From Polynucleobacter sphagniphilus (GTDB taxonomy: Bacteria; Pseudomonadota; Gammaproteobacteria; Burkholderiales; Burkholderiaceae): DNA of 64,000 nt. Shown piece by piece: positions 1 to 11,562 of the stretch (positions are counted from its first letter, which is position 1; every line of letters begins with the position of its first letter). The translations under genes were made by a program, and so were the position numbers. The notes below the pieces were generated by a model that worked only from the letters and a program-made list of their open reading frames with translations, ran no database searches and was not told the DNA's origin. The stretch is taken from the NCBI RefSeq assembly GCF_001953355.1, contig NZ_MPIY01000001.1, positions 62,001 through 126,000 of the forward strand. The letters run 5' to 3'.

Positions 1-213
1 TGACGCGAGCTAGTCTTATCTCTTGTAAATGACCCTGATGTAGCTTTCGCTACCTGACCCAAGAGAGAATCAGTTCAGGGGCAACCGCAATTAAGCGGCT
101 AGTGCGTAACGTTCGTCGTTAGCAGTTATTACATTCCCATTGATTTACGAGATAACGGGTCCTCGGTATGCCCTTGATGCTTTGTAATCCACGTCGAAAC
201 CATGTCGACCCCG
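1..213 (-). ncRNA. ssrA: tmRNA (transfer-messenger RNA), 3' part cut off by the window start
   Basis: Reverse complement of 91-123 reads GCT AAC GAC GAA CGT TAC GCA CTA GCC GCT TAA = ANDERYALAA-stop, the proteobacterial tmRNA tag; 5' end GGGGTCGACATGGTTTCGACGTGG matches the conserved tmRNA 5' domain; GTAGC-GAAA-GCTAC hairpin at 40-53. Confidence 0.95.
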
Positions 214-273
214 GAGTTCATGCATAAGAGGTTCTATTTTAAAGCCGCTGGCCTCAAATTTCCCAATATCTTT

Positions 274-960
274 TTATTCCCTGCTGGGAAAGATGATTTG
301 CAATAAATCGAGAGGGTGATGAATGATGTAATCGGCTCCCCAGGCCTCTGGAGGCTCTTTGCAGCCACAGTAGCCATAGGCGGCAGCAACAGTTTGCATG
401 CCCGCTGCCTTGCCTGCAATCACATCTCTAATGTCATCTCCCACATAAATTGATTTCGCAGGATCAATATTTGCGATTCTGGCAGCATGCAAAATGGGCT
501 CTGGGTGTGGTTTAGAGTGTGGCGTAGTGTCGCCAGAAACGGTTGCAATAGATCTATCATGCAAGCCCATTAGTTTTATTAAAGGATTGGTAAAGCGCTC
601 ACTCTTGTTGGTGATGATTCCCCATGGCAGTTTTGCGTCATCCATTTGATTAAGTAAATGCTTGATACCATCAAATAGGGTGCTATCGACCAGGAGACCT
701 CTTTCATAATTAGCCATGAACTCATCTCGCAGACCAATGAAATCAGGGTGCGCCGGGGTGATTCCAAAGGCGCCTTCGATTAGGCCGCGGGCACCAGCAG
801 ATGCACATGGCCGAAGAATGTCATAGGGCTTTAATGGTTGATTACGCACTTCAAGCAGTAGATTGGTTGCGGCAACCAAATCCGGGGCGGTATCAGCTAA
901 GGTGCCATCCAAATCGAAAAAGACCCCATGGTAAGGGCTTTGATGTGCCTCAGAAGTCAT
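274..960 (-). CDS. gph: HAD-family phosphoglycolate phosphatase
   Basis: HAD motif [32 protein letters not shown]; adjacent to ubiG. Confidence 0.85.
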   Translation of the reverse strand: MTSEAHQSPYHGVFFDLDGTLADTAPDLVAATNLLLEVRNQPLKPYDILRPCASAGARGLIEGAFGITPAHPDFIGLRDEFMANYERGLLVDSTLFDGIKHLLNQMDDAKLPWGIITNKSERFTNPLIKLMGLHDRSIATVSGDTTPHSKPHPEPILHAARIANIDPAKSIYVGDDIRDVIAGKAAGMQTVAAAYGYCGCKEPPEAWGADYIIHHPLDLLQIIFPSRE

Positions 961-1646
961 TTGCGCACTGCAATCATGTAGTTGACTGCAACATCCTCAC
1001 CCAAGCTATAAACCTGAGTGAGCGGGTTGTAACTCAAGCCCTTAATACCAATCATTTCTAGGCCCGCTTGTCGTGTAAATGCCACTAGTTCAGAGGGTTT
1101 AATAAATTTGGCGTATTCATGAGTGCCTTTAGGTAGTAGTTTGAGGATGTATTCCGCGCCAATAATGGCAAATAAGTAGGACTTTGGGCTGCGATTCAAA
1201 GTGCTAAAAAAGAGCGTACCTCCTGGCTTACAAAGCTTGGCACAGGCTCTGACAACTGAGGCTGGATCGGGGACGTGCTCAAGCATTTCCATGCAAGTGA
1301 CTACATCGTATTGTTCTGGCTGCTCTTGAGCCAAATCTTCGGCTGCAATAGAGCGATAGGTAAGTTGTGCTCCTACTTCTAGGGCATGTAATTGAGCTAC
1401 TTTGAGGGCTTTTTCGGATAAATCAATACCGCAGGTGTCTGCTCCAGATTGAGCCATGGATTCAGCTAATATGCCACCGCCACAGCCAACATCGAGCACC
1501 TTCTTCCCGCTGATATCTACAAAAGATTGAATCCATGACAGACGTAATGGATTAATGGCATGCAAGGGCTTAAATTCACTTTCAGGATCCCACCAGCGAT
1601 GGGCTAGAGCGCTAAATTTGGCGATTTCAGATTGGTCGACGTTCAT
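957..1646 (-). CDS. ubiG: 3-demethylubiquinone-9 3-O-methyltransferase / ubiquinone biosynthesis O-methyltransferase
   Basis: SAM-binding [17 protein letters not shown]-terminal [27 protein letters not shown] typical of UbiG. Confidence 0.93.
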   Translation of the reverse strand: MNVDQSEIAKFSALAHRWWDPESEFKPLHAINPLRLSWIQSFVDISGKKVLDVGCGGGILAESMAQSGADTCGIDLSEKALKVAQLHALEVGAQLTYRSIAAEDLAQEQPEQYDVVTCMEMLEHVPDPASVVRACAKLCKPGGTLFFSTLNRSPKSYLFAIIGAEYILKLLPKGTHEYAKFIKPSELVAFTRQAGLEMIGIKGLSYNPLTQVYSLGEDVAVNYMIAVRK

Positions 1647-1698
1647 ATAAATTATTTGAGCAGGTGGGGCAGAGAATGCTTACGAATATAGCGGAAAT

Positions 1699-1727
1699 AA
1701 AAAAGCCCGGCATGACCGGGCTTTTTT
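1699..1727. terminator. bidirectional rho-independent terminator downstream of the OmpA-family gene
   Basis: AAAAAAGCCCGG CATGA CCGGGCTTTTTT inverted repeat with A/T tracts. Confidence 0.85.
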
Positions 1728-1741
1728 AAGTGAGACGCGAA

Positions 1742-2314
1742 TTACTGCTTAGGTGTCCCAACAACTTCGATGTCAGTACGGCGGTTCTTAGCGCGGCCTT
1801 CAGCAGTTGCATTGCTTGCAACTGGATTGCTCTTACCTTTAGATTCTGTGTAGATGCGGCTACCGTCAACACCTTGAGCTGTCAAATAAGTCTTAACAGA
1901 TTGTGCGCGACGCATACCCAAAGCCATGTTGTAAGCATCGGTACCAACGCTGTCAGTGTTACCAACAGCAACGATTACTTCCAAGTTCATCTTCTTCAAA
2001 TCAGCAGCAATTTTGTTCAAGGTTGCTTTGCCTTCTGGCTTCAAATCAGACTTGTTGAAGTCATAAAGTGTGTCAGCTTGCAAAGTGATCTTGTTTTGGC
2101 TTACGCCTGCAGGAGCAGCTTTAGGGCCGATCCAACCATCGCAACCCTGAGCAGCAGTTGCAGGTGTCCAGTTGTTATCACGCCAGCACAATGTGCCGTC
2201 GCCATTTTTCCAGTTCAATTGGCCATCGCCGTTTTGCCAGTTATCAGAAGCCATTGCTGCAGTTGCAGAAACGGTAATAACAGAAGCGAGCAACAGTTTT
2301 AGGGTTTTGTTCAT
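1742..2314 (-). CDS. OmpA-family outer membrane/peptidoglycan-binding protein
   Basis: Signal peptide MNKTLKLLLASVITVSATAAMA; C-terminal OmpA domain (GNTDSVGTDAYNMALGMRRAQSVKTYL, GRAKNRRTDIEV). Confidence 0.9.
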   Translation of the reverse strand: MNKTLKLLLASVITVSATAAMASDNWQNGDGQLNWKNGDGTLCWRDNNWTPATAAQGCDGWIGPKAAPAGVSQNKITLQADTLYDFNKSDLKPEGKATLNKIAADLKKMNLEVIVAVGNTDSVGTDAYNMALGMRRAQSVKTYLTAQGVDGSRIYTESKGKSNPVASNATAEGRAKNRRTDIEVVGTPKQ

Positions 2315-2472
2315 TTTTAGTCCTCAAAAATCTCTTTTTAATTAAAGTCAAACTTAAATGTAATTCGCCCTACTTTGAAGCAAAAACCGCAAAGCGACAC
2401 ATCTCAATTTCGTACAAACTGACAGAATCTTAGCATAGGGGCTATCAGTCATCAAAATGATATTATTTCTAA

Positions 2473-5187
2473 ATGGAACAAGCCGCTAAAGAAACACTAC
2501 CAATATCCCTCGAAGACGAAATGCGGCGGTCCTATTTGGACTACGCAATGAGCGTCATCGTCGGCAGAGCCCTGCCAGACGTACGCGATGGCCTGAAACC
2601 CGTGCATCGACGCGTCCTATTCGCGATGTATGAATTAAACAACGATTGGAACCGTGCTTACAAAAAATCTGCCCGTATAGTTGGCGATGTGATCGGTAAA
2701 TACCATCCACATGGCGATTCTGCGGTGTATGACACGATTGTTCGTATGGCTCAGGATTTCTCTCTACGCTATATGCTCGTTGATGGGCAGGGTAACTTCG
2801 GCTCCGTTGACGGTGATAATGCCGCCGCAATGCGGTATACCGAGATCCGCCTGCGCAAGATTGCCCATGAGCTTTTAGCTGATTTGGACAAAGAAACGGT
2901 CGACTTTGGCCCCAATTACGACGGTAGCGAGAAAGAACCCCTGATTCTGCCGGCAAAAGTGCCGAATTTACTGATCAACGGTAGCTCTGGTATTGCTGTA
3001 GGTATGGCGACGAATATTCCGCCACATAACCTCGATGAGGTTATTTCTGCCTGTTTGCACGTGTTGCATAACCCTGAGTGTTCGATTGATGAGCTCATTG
3101 AGATCATCCCAGCGCCTGATTTCCCAACTGCTGGGATTATTTATGGGGTTCAGGGGGTTCGTGAGGGCTATCGCACCGGTCGTGGCCGGGTGGTGATGCG
3201 TGCCAAGACTCACTTTGAGGATATTGACAAAGGATCTCGCCAGGCGATCATCGTCGATGAGCTTCCTTACCAGGTCAATAAAAAGAATTTGCTCGAGCGT
3301 ATCGCTGAGTTGGTTAATGAGAAGAAGGTCGAAGGCATCTCTGATTTGCGCGATGAATCAGATAAGTCAGGTATGCGCGTTGTGATTGAATTAAAGCGCG
3401 GTGAAGTGCCAGAGGTTGTGCTCAATAATTTGTACAAGAGTACCCAGTTACAAGACAACTTCGGCATGAATATGGTGGCTTTGGTGGATAACCAGCCACG
3501 CCTGCTCAATTTGAAACAGATGCTCGAGTACTTCTTGCAGCATCGTCGTGAGGTTGTTACACGTCGCACTATTTTTGAATTACGTAAAGCGCGTGAGCGT
3601 GGCCACGTATTAGAAGGTTTGGCGGTTGCCCTGGCAAACATTGATGAATTTATTGCCATTATTAAAGCGGCGGCAAATCCAGTGATTGCCAAACAAGACT
3701 TAATGGGTAAAGCATGGGATTCATCCATGGTGCGCGAGATGTTGGCACGTGCTGAGACCGATACCCCAGGCGGTCGCAACGCGTATCGCCCAGAAGGTTT
3801 ATTGCCTGAATACGGTATGCAAACTACTGGCTTGTATCGCCTCTCCGATAGTCAGGCGCAAGAAATTTTGCAAATGCGTTTGCAACGTCTGACAGGTCTT
3901 GAGCAAGACAAGATTGTGAATGAGTACAAAGATGTGATGGCAGAAATTTCTGACTTACTCGATCTGTTAGCCAAGCCAGAGCGTGTCACTCAAGTGATTG
4001 AGAGCGAGCTTAAAGAGGTGCAGACTGAGTTTGGTATTGCTGGAGGTGATAGTGGTCGTCGTTCATTTATCGAGATGAATGCAACTGAGTTGTTTACTGA
4101 AGATTTGATCACCCCGCAAGACATGGTAGTAACACTATCGAATACTGGCTATATGAAGAGTCAGCCCCTGAGTGAGTACCGTGCACAGAAGCGTGGTGGT
4201 CGCGGCAAGCAAGCAGCGGCAACCAAAAATGAAGATTGGATCGAAACTTTATTCGTTGCCAATACGCATGACATTATTTTGTGTTTCTCCGATCGCGGCC
4301 GGATGTATTGGCTTAAGGTGTGGGAAGTTCCACAAGGTAGCCGTACTTCTCGCGGCAAACCTATTGTCAATATGTTCCCCCTGATTGAAGGTGAAAAGAT
4401 CACAGTGATCCTGCCGATTAAGGGTTACCAAGACGATCATTACGTCTTTATGGCAACCAGCCTAGGCACGGTTAAGAAAACACGTTTGTCTGATTTCTCA
4501 AATCCTCGCAAAGCTGGAATTATTGCGGTCGATTTGAATGAGAATGATTTCTTGGTTGGAGCAGCCATTACCGATGGTAAGCACGATGTGATGTTGTTTT
4601 CAGATGCAGGTAAGGCTGTTCGCTTTGATGAGAATGATGTTCGTCCGATGGGTCGAACTGCGCGCGGCGTACGCGGTATGAACTTGGGTGAAGGTCATCA
4701 GGTGATTGCGATGTTGGTTGCTCCTGCTGAAGCGGCTGAAGGTGCTGAGATCAATACAGTTGATGCTGCAGGTAACGCCATTCCAAGTAGTGTATTAACT
4801 GCAACTGAAAACGGTTATGGCAAGCGTACGCCAATTGGTGAATACACCCGTCATGGTCGTGGCACTAAAGGAATGATTGCAATCCAAACAACTGAGCGTA
4901 ACGGCAAGGTAGTGGCTGCATCTTTGGTTTCGCCCGAAGATCAAATTATGTTGATTACCACTGGCGGAATTTTGGTGCGTACTCGTGTATCGGAGATTCG
5001 TGAAATGGGTCGCGCTACACAGGGTGTTACTCTGATCAACGTCGATGAAGGCACTCGTTTGTCTGGCTTGCAGCGCATTGCTGAAAGCGATTCGGATGAT
5101 GATAGCGAAATCGATGACGGTGAAGATGGCGATATGACTGCTGATCCAGCGACTGATACTGGCCCTAGTGAAGCGAGTGATGCCTAA
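2473..5187 (+). CDS. gyrA: DNA gyrase subunit A
   Basis: Catalytic-region [23 protein letters not shown], GyrA-box QKRGGRG, acidic C-terminal tail. Confidence 0.98.
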   Translation: MEQAAKETLPISLEDEMRRSYLDYAMSVIVGRALPDVRDGLKPVHRRVLFAMYELNNDWNRAYKKSARIVGDVIGKYHPHGDSAVYDTIVRMAQDFSLRYMLVDGQGNFGSVDGDNAAAMRYTEIRLRKIAHELLADLDKETVDFGPNYDGSEKEPLILPAKVPNLLINGSSGIAVGMATNIPPHNLDEVISACLHVLHNPECSIDELIEIIPAPDFPTAGIIYGVQGVREGYRTGRGRVVMRAKTHFEDIDKGSRQAIIVDELPYQVNKKNLLERIAELVNEKKVEGISDLRDESDKSGMRVVIELKRGEVPEVVLNNLYKSTQLQDNFGMNMVALVDNQPRLLNLKQMLEYFLQHRREVVTRRTIFELRKARERGHVLEGLAVALANIDEFIAIIKAAANPVIAKQDLMGKAWDSSMVREMLARAETDTPGGRNAYRPEGLLPEYGMQTTGLYRLSDSQAQEILQMRLQRLTGLEQDKIVNEYKDVMAEISDLLDLLAKPERVTQVIESELKEVQTEFGIAGGDSGRRSFIEMNATELFTEDLITPQDMVVTLSNTGYMKSQPLSEYRAQKRGGRGKQAAATKNEDWIETLFVANTHDIILCFSDRGRMYWLKVWEVPQGSRTSRGKPIVNMFPLIEGEKITVILPIKGYQDDHYVFMATSLGTVKKTRLSDFSNPRKAGIIAVDLNENDFLVGAAITDGKHDVMLFSDAGKAVRFDENDVRPMGRTARGVRGMNLGEGHQVIAMLVAPAEAAEGAEINTVDAAGNAIPSSVLTATENGYGKRTPIGEYTRHGRGTKGMIAIQTTERNGKVVAASLVSPEDQIMLITTGGILVRTRVSEIREMGRATQGVTLINVDEGTRLSGLQRIAESDSDDDSEIDDGEDGDMTADPATDTGPSEASDA

Positions 5188-5218
5188 TCGGCATTTCTAA
5201 AGGGCGAGCATATTCATC

Positions 5219-6316
5219 ATGACGTTTGATAACCGCATTTATAACTTCGCTGCGGGGCCTTCAGCTGTTCCCGGTGAAGTTTTAAAGCAAGCTGCTGACG
5301 AACTCCTGAACTGGCGGGGGCTCGGCACAAGCGTGATGGAAATTAGCCACCGCAGCAAAGAATTTATGGCGGTCTATGAGGAGACGCTGGCGGATCTGCG
5401 TACCTTAATGAATATCCCCGATTCTTATGAGATCTTGCTTTTGCAGGGTGGGGGCATTGGTCAAAATGCTGCTATACCTATGAACCTGATGGCATTGGGT
5501 CAAAATGGCCCCAAAGCAGATTTCATAGTTACTGGTATTTGGTCTGAAAAATCTCTTAAAGAAGCTGAGAAATATGGTGTCGCACATTTAGCTGCTACAT
5601 CGGCAGATTTGCAATTTAATACCGTGCCACCAGGTTCAAGTTGGCAGTTATCGGATGACGCTGCTTACGTACATTACTGCGATAATGAAACTATTGGTGG
5701 CGTTGAATTTTCTGATGTACCAGATGTTGGTAACAAACCCCTAGTGGTGGATGTCTCAAGTAGCATTCTTTCTAAAGAAATTGATGTCACTAAGGGTGGT
5801 GTTTGGTTTGGTGGAGCGCAAAAAAATATTGGCCCATCTGGCGTAACGATTGTCATCGTACGCAAAGATCTACTTGGGCATAGTATGAAAATCACCCCAT
5901 CGATCTGGGATTGGTCTAAGCAATCAGCCAATCAATCCATGCTCAATACCCCACCCACCTTTTCGATCTACATGGCTGGCTTGGGATTCAAGTGGTTGCT
6001 CAAAAAGGGCGGTGTAAAAGCAATTGCAAAGATCAATCAAGAAAAAGCAAATTTGCTTTACAACTTCATTGATCAAAGTAGTCTTTATGAGAATCGTATT
6101 GCCAAGGAATACCGTTCCAGAATGAATGTGACCTTTTTCTTAAAAGATGAAAATTTGAATGCTGCATTTTTGGCGCAGTCTAATGCTGCTGGCTTGGTTG
6201 CATTGCGCGGACATAAGGCGGTAGGTGGAATGCGTGCCAGTATTTATAACGCTATGCCCTTAGAAGGCGTTCAGGCTCTAGTTGAATTTATGCGTGACTT
6301 TGAGAGGCGTGCTTAA
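5219..6316 (+). CDS. serC: phosphoserine aminotransferase
   Basis: YNFAAGPSAVPGEVL; PLP region GGAQKNIGPSG. Confidence 0.97.
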   Translation: MTFDNRIYNFAAGPSAVPGEVLKQAADELLNWRGLGTSVMEISHRSKEFMAVYEETLADLRTLMNIPDSYEILLLQGGGIGQNAAIPMNLMALGQNGPKADFIVTGIWSEKSLKEAEKYGVAHLAATSADLQFNTVPPGSSWQLSDDAAYVHYCDNETIGGVEFSDVPDVGNKPLVVDVSSSILSKEIDVTKGGVWFGGAQKNIGPSGVTIVIVRKDLLGHSMKITPSIWDWSKQSANQSMLNTPPTFSIYMAGLGFKWLLKKGGVKAIAKINQEKANLLYNFIDQSSLYENRIAKEYRSRMNVTFFLKDENLNAAFLAQSNAAGLVALRGHKAVGGMRASIYNAMPLEGVQALVEFMRDFERRA

Positions 6317-7398
6317 TGAGTAATGAAGAACAGCGTTTAGCCCCACTACGCGAAAAAATTGATTCTTTAGATGCACAAATTCTAGAATTGCTGACACAAC
6401 GTGCGCAAGCGGCGCAAGAGGTCGGGCACGTTAAAGGCGGATTTTCCTCTCCCGTTTTTAGGCCTGAGCGTGAGCGTCAAGTAGTCTCTCGCCTGCAGTC
6501 AATCAATCCAGGGCCTTTATTGCCTGATGGTATCGCTGCGATTTGGCGTGAAGTGATGTCTGCATGTAGAGCACTAGAGGCTCGCCAAACAATCGCCTAC
6601 CTTGGGCCTGCTGGCACATTTTCCGAGCAGGCTGCACAAACCTATTTCGGTCATTCCATAGTTGGATTGCCTTGCGTGAGCCTAGATGAGGTATTTAAGG
6701 CGGTTGAAAAAGGCGCAGCGCAATTTGGCGTAGTCCCAGTTGAAAATTCTAGTGAAGGCGCGGTCTCGCGCACTTTGGATTTGCTGCTTGATTCTCCAAT
6801 GCAAATTAGTGGTGAAATCGTTTTGCCCATTTGCCATCACTTGTTAACTAAGAGTGGTAATTTAGACGGTGTTACGACTGTATGTGCGCATGCTCAGGCT
6901 CTAGCGCAGTGTCAGCAATGGTTGAGTCAGCACGCACCGCAATTAAAGCGCCAAGCAGTTAGCAGTAATGCTGAGGCAGCACGCCTTGCCGCCGCTGATC
7001 CAGCCATTGCGGCAATTGCAGGCGACCCAGCGCAAATTACTTATGAATTACAGGCTGTAGCCTCGCGCATTCAGGATGATGCGCATAACCGTACCCGTTT
7101 TGTTGTGATTGGCAATTACGCTTGCCAAGCTACGGGACATGATCAAACCTCTTTGGTGTTATCGGTTGATAACCAGCCTGGCGCCGTGCATAGTTTGTTA
7201 GCGCCTTTAGCCAAGCATGGCGTCTCTATGAATCGCTTTGAATCCCGTCCGGCGCGTAAAGGTACGTGGGAGTATCACTTTTACATTGATATCGCAGGTC
7301 ATGCGGATGATGAAAAAGTAGCGAAGGCAATGGATGAGCTAAAGAGTATTGCTGCTTTTTATAAAAAACTGGGCTCCTATCCGCGTTCAGCTGCTTAA
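6316..7398 (+). CDS. pheA: bifunctional chorismate mutase / prephenate dehydratase (P-protein)
   Basis: N-terminal chorismate mutase domain, YLGPAGTFSEQAA and ESRPARKGTWEYHFYID motifs. Confidence 0.97.
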   Translation: MSNEEQRLAPLREKIDSLDAQILELLTQRAQAAQEVGHVKGGFSSPVFRPERERQVVSRLQSINPGPLLPDGIAAIWREVMSACRALEARQTIAYLGPAGTFSEQAAQTYFGHSIVGLPCVSLDEVFKAVEKGAAQFGVVPVENSSEGAVSRTLDLLLDSPMQISGEIVLPICHHLLTKSGNLDGVTTVCAHAQALAQCQQWLSQHAPQLKRQAVSSNAEAARLAAADPAIAAIAGDPAQITYELQAVASRIQDDAHNRTRFVVIGNYACQATGHDQTSLVLSVDNQPGAVHSLLAPLAKHGVSMNRFESRPARKGTWEYHFYIDIAGHADDEKVAKAMDELKSIAAFYKKLGSYPRSAA

Positions 7399-7418
7399 TT
7401 GCTTTCTTACGTAATGTA

Positions 7419-8549
7419 TTGACGATGACTTCAAAACTAGGTTTAAAACACATTCAAGCGATTGCTCCTTATATAGGAGGTCGCCCGATTAGCGAGGTAG
7501 CGCGCGAGTACGGTTTAGATGAAGGCAAGATTGTAAAGTTGGCTTCGAATGAAAATCCTTTGGGCATGCCCCAATCTGCCAAGGATGCCATGCTCAAGGC
7601 AGCGAGTGACTTAGGTCGTTACCCCGATTCCAATGGCTTTGAATTAAAAAATGTATTGGCTGCGCGTTTGGGTGTTCCAACCGATTGGATTACCTTGGGC
7701 AACGGTAGTAATGATATTTTGGAATTAGCTGCTCGTGCGGTTGCGCAAACTGGCGATGAGGTTATTTTCTCTAAACACGCTTTTGCGGTCTACCCCCTAG
7801 CTACTCAAGCAGTTGGTGCGAAGGCAATTGAGGTGGCTGCTACAGCAATGTACGGCCATGACTTGCCAGCCATGTTAGCGGCAGTCAAAGCATCAGGCGA
7901 TAAGGCTAAATTAGTATTTGTGGCTAATCCCAATAATCCAACTGGCAGTTACTTAACTGCAAAAGAGATTGAGGCGTTTTTACTGGCGGTGCCATCCGAT
8001 GTGTTGGTAGTTTTGGATGAGGCTTATAACGAATACCTCACTCCAGAACAGCGCTACGATGCGATTGCGTGGGTCAAGCGCTTTCCCAATATGATTTTGT
8101 CGCGTAGTTTTTCTAAGGCTTATGGTCTGGCGGGTTTGCGCATTGGTTATGGTGTAGCGCAGCCGGCATTGACTGATTTACTCAATCGTATTCGTCAGCC
8201 ATTTAATGTTAATAGTCTTGCGCAAGCTGCTGCAATTGCAGCATTTCAAGATACAGAATTTTTGCAGCAAGGTTTTGAGCTTAATCGTGCGGGTTACGCG
8301 CAACTTACCCAGGCTTTTGATGAGTTGCACCTTGCTTACTTGCCATCCGCTGGAAATTTTGTGTTGGTTCAGGTTGGTGAAGACGATCAAGCTGGTGCAC
8401 GCATTAACTTGGCTTTACTTAAGCGTGGCATCATTGTTCGCCCGGTTGGTAACTATGGATTGCCGCAATGGCTGCGTATATCGATTGGTTTGCCTGAAGA
8501 AAATGCTGCTTTCATTGATGCCTTAAAAGATATTCTGGCGCAAAAGTAA
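7419..8549 (+). CDS. hisC: histidinol-phosphate aminotransferase
   Basis: LASNENPLGMP, SRSFSKAYGLAGLRIGYG. Confidence 0.95.
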   Translation: MTMTSKLGLKHIQAIAPYIGGRPISEVAREYGLDEGKIVKLASNENPLGMPQSAKDAMLKAASDLGRYPDSNGFELKNVLAARLGVPTDWITLGNGSNDILELAARAVAQTGDEVIFSKHAFAVYPLATQAVGAKAIEVAATAMYGHDLPAMLAAVKASGDKAKLVFVANPNNPTGSYLTAKEIEAFLLAVPSDVLVVLDEAYNEYLTPEQRYDAIAWVKRFPNMILSRSFSKAYGLAGLRIGYGVAQPALTDLLNRIRQPFNVNSLAQAAAIAAFQDTEFLQQGFELNRAGYAQLTQAFDELHLAYLPSAGNFVLVQVGEDDQAGARINLALLKRGIIVRPVGNYGLPQWLRISIGLPEENAAFIDALKDILAQK

Positions 8550-8556
8550 ATTTCTT

Positions 8557-9438
8557 ATGACCATCATTCATTCTGCGAGTAATTACGGAACCGTCACCAT
8601 TGTTGGCGTAGGTTTGATTGGCGCTTCCTTAGGTTTGGGTTTAAAGCAGGCTGGTGTTGTTACCAAGGTCTATGGAGTTGGTCGCAGTAAGTCAAACTTG
8701 GATGAGGCGCTTAAGTTAGGTGCGATTGATGCGGTTATTGATTTGGTGCAGGCTGCCAAACAATCCGACGTCATCGTGCTCTGTGTGCCGGTAGCGCAAA
8801 TGCGTTCTGCTTTTGAGGTTATTGAACCCTATCTTGAATCTCGCACCCTGATTACCGATGCTGGTAGCACTAAAGGTGACGTGATATTGGCAGCAAAAGA
8901 GGTTTTAGGTAAGAAGGCCTGTCAATTTGTGCCTGCACACCCAATTGCTGGTGGCGCTCAGCATGGAGCTGCTGCAGCTAAGGCCGATCTCTTTAAGGGG
9001 AAGCAAACTATTCTTTGTCCTTTGCAGGAAAACTCAGCGCAAGACACCGATTTGATTGCAGGGTTTTGGGAGTCCGTTGGATCTGATGTGAAAAAGATTG
9101 GCAGCGTACAGCATGATGCAATTTATGCCGCCGTGTCGCATTTGCCGCACATTCTTTCTTATGCGCTAATGGCTAGCGTTGTGAACTCAGAAGATGCGGA
9201 TCAAAAATTGGGCCATGTGGGCGCTGGCTTTAAAGATTTCACTCGTATTGCAGCCTCTAGTCCAGAAATGTGGCGCGATATTTGTTTGGGTAATCGCACT
9301 GCGATTTTGAAAGAGTTAGATCAATATTTGTTGATTGTGAACCATTTGCGTAAGCTGATTTCTGATAATGATGGAGCTGGTCTAGAGAAGTTATTTAATA
9401 AGGCAAGTAAAGCACGCCAAGATTTGGATATGCTTTGA
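8557..9438 (+). CDS. tyrA: prephenate dehydrogenase
   Basis: Rossmann motif [34 protein letters not shown]; operon position between hisC and aroA. Confidence 0.93.
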   Translation: MTIIHSASNYGTVTIVGVGLIGASLGLGLKQAGVVTKVYGVGRSKSNLDEALKLGAIDAVIDLVQAAKQSDVIVLCVPVAQMRSAFEVIEPYLESRTLITDAGSTKGDVILAAKEVLGKKACQFVPAHPIAGGAQHGAAAAKADLFKGKQTILCPLQENSAQDTDLIAGFWESVGSDVKKIGSVQHDAIYAAVSHLPHILSYALMASVVNSEDADQKLGHVGAGFKDFTRIAASSPEMWRDICLGNRTAILKELDQYLLIVNHLRKLISDNDGAGLEKLFNKASKARQDLDML

Positions 9439-10766
9439 TGGGTGCTTTATCTGATATCACGATTGGTCCATTCACACGAGCGCAAGGTTCAATTGATCTA
9501 CCTGGCTCCAAGAGTATTTCCAATCGAGCACTATTGCTGGCAGCCTTGTCCTCGGGAACAACTACCCTCAAGAATCTTTTAGATGCCGATGACACACAGG
9601 TGATGCGCAATGCATTGCGTCAGCTTGGCCTTGCAGTTGAGGATCAAGCAAATCATATTTGTGTTGTGCAAGGTTGTGGTGGCCAGTTCCCGGTGCGCTC
9701 TGCCGATCTCTTTATGGGTAATGCAGGCACGGCGATTCGCCCATTGACAGCTGCTTTGGCAATGCAGGGTGGCAACTATCGATTGTCTGGTGTGGCCCGT
9801 ATGCATGAGCGACCTATTCGTGATTTGGTCGATGGTTTACGTCAGGTAGGTGCTGATATCGCTTATGAGCTAGAGGATGGGTATCCGCCAATCCAGATTA
9901 ACGCAGCTCATATTCAAATCAATGATGTTGTAAAAGTGCGTGGCGATGTATCAAGTCAATTTTTAACTGCACTACTGATGGCACTCCCTTTGGTAGCAAA
10001 AGACCCGGTTCGCATTCAAGTCATTGGCGAGTTGATTTCTCGTCCTTACATTGAAATCACATTGAAATTAATGGCGCGCTTTGGAGTTGCAGTCGACTGC
10101 CCCGATGCTCAGTCTTTCATTATTCCAGCCAAGACTTCTGAGTCAGTTTATGTCAGCCCAGGCAGTTTGCTAGTTGAGGGGGATGCCTCTTCGGCTTCGT
10201 ACTTCTTGGCCTTGGGTGCAATTGGTGATGGCCCCGTTCGTGTCTTAGGGGTGGGTAGTGACAGTATTCAAGGCGATGTCGCTTTTGCAGACGCGCTGGT
10301 GATGATGGGGGCTAGGATCACTGCTGGCGAAGATTGGATTGAGGTGTCCGGCGTCAAGAATGTCAGTGGAAGATTAAATGGCATCACGATTGATTGCACT
10401 GAGATCCCAGATGCAGCGATGACTTTGGCGGTGGCTGCTTTGTTTGCTGATGGGCCAACCCGCTTGAATGGCATTGCAAGTTGGCGCGTCAAAGAGACGG
10501 ATCGCATAGCTGCAATGGCTAAGGAGTTAAAGAAAATTGGTGCCCATGTGGAAGAGGGTGCCGATTACATCGTCGTGGAAGCACCCAAGAGCCGCTCTGA
10601 TTGGCAGTCACCTCCAGAGGGAATTGATACTTACGATGACCATCGCATGGCAATGTGTTTCTCACTTGCCGCCTTTGGTCCTCATGCTCTGAAAATCAAC
10701 GATCCAAATTGTGTGGCAAAAACATTCCCGACCTACTTCGGCGAATTTGCGGCAATCGTCTCTTAA
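9438..10766 (+). CDS. aroA: 3-phosphoshikimate 1-carboxyvinyltransferase (EPSP synthase)
   Basis: [31 protein letters not shown] at 9438 overlaps the tyrA stop by one base (TGATG), preferred over the TTG at 9435. Confidence 0.97.
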   Translation: MGALSDITIGPFTRAQGSIDLPGSKSISNRALLLAALSSGTTTLKNLLDADDTQVMRNALRQLGLAVEDQANHICVVQGCGGQFPVRSADLFMGNAGTAIRPLTAALAMQGGNYRLSGVARMHERPIRDLVDGLRQVGADIAYELEDGYPPIQINAAHIQINDVVKVRGDVSSQFLTALLMALPLVAKDPVRIQVIGELISRPYIEITLKLMARFGVAVDCPDAQSFIIPAKTSESVYVSPGSLLVEGDASSASYFLALGAIGDGPVRVLGVGSDSIQGDVAFADALVMMGARITAGEDWIEVSGVKNVSGRLNGITIDCTEIPDAAMTLAVAALFADGPTRLNGIASWRVKETDRIAAMAKELKKIGAHVEEGADYIVVEAPKSRSDWQSPPEGIDTYDDHRMAMCFSLAAFGPHALKINDPNCVAKTFPTYFGEFAAIVS

Positions 10767-10771
10767 AGCAA

Positions 10772-11440
10772 ATGAATGTGCCCCAGATACCTGTTATTGC
10801 TATTGATGGACCCACTGCATCAGGCAAAGGCACGGTTGCAGCTATCGTTGCCGAAAAACTCGGTTTTCATTACTTGGACAGTGGTGCGCTCTATCGATTG
10901 GTGGCTCTTGCAAGTGAAAAACAAGCAATTGACCCTAAAAATGCCCCTAAATTAGGTGTTTTAGCCCAAAATTTACAGATTTCCTTCGAAAAAGGGCAAA
11001 TTATTCTGAATGGCGAGGTGGTAACAGATGTTATTCGTACTGAAAGTATTGGCTTAAAAGCCTCCGCAATCGCTATTTATCCAGAAGTGCGGCAAGCTTT
11101 GGTCGGTTTACAGCATCGATTTAGGCAGATTCCTGGCTTGGTTGCTGATGGCAGGGATATGGCGAGTGTTATCTTCCCCGATGCGGTTTTAAAGGTTTTT
11201 CTGACTGCAACAGCAACTGCTAGGGCCGAACGACGCTATAAGCAATTGATAGCTAAGGGAATTCCTGCTAAACTTGAGGACTTACTGCAGGATTTGCAGG
11301 AGCGCGATGCCAGAGACAGTAGTCGAGGAACAGCGCCTTTGTTAGTTGCAGATGGTGCAAAAGTGCTTGAAACGTCAGATTTATCGATTGAGCAAGCAGT
11401 GAAGACAGTTCTAGATTGGTATCAATCCGCGATTGCCTGA
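10772..11440 (+). CDS. cmk: cytidylate kinase
   Basis: [32 protein letters not shown]; likely start ATG 10772 (MNVPQIP), not the extended 10655 start in the ORF track. Confidence 0.95.
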   Translation: MNVPQIPVIAIDGPTASGKGTVAAIVAEKLGFHYLDSGALYRLVALASEKQAIDPKNAPKLGVLAQNLQISFEKGQIILNGEVVTDVIRTESIGLKASAIAIYPEVRQALVGLQHRFRQIPGLVADGRDMASVIFPDAVLKVFLTATATARAERRYKQLIAKGIPAKLEDLLQDLQERDARDSSRGTAPLLVADGAKVLETSDLSIEQAVKTVLDWYQSAIA

Positions 11441-11527
11441 TTTTGTAAGTAGTAGTTTTGGTGTCTTAAGAAACCCCACAACGCGATTATCAATTTAGCG
11501 TGTTTCTTAGGGCTTTTTTAACCTAAC

Positions 11528-11546
11528 CCGTCAGGCCTTCTGGCGG
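11528..11546 (+). promoter_or_regulatory. hairpin in the rpsA 5' leader, possible regulatory element
   Basis: CCGTCAG GCCTT CTGGCGG, 7 bp including one G-U, about 17 nt before the rpsA start. Confidence 0.4.
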
Positions 11547-11562
11547 CACAAAGTGAATATAC

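Noticed and set aside
1730-2302. 190-aa plus-strand ORF fully antisense to the OmpA-family gene
   Set aside because: Mirror of a well-supported CDS with signal peptide and OmpA domain; Cys/Ser-rich translation with no recognisable domain.
3267-3779. 170-aa minus-strand ORF inside gyrA
   Set aside because: Lies entirely within conserved gyrA coding sequence; no domain recognisable.
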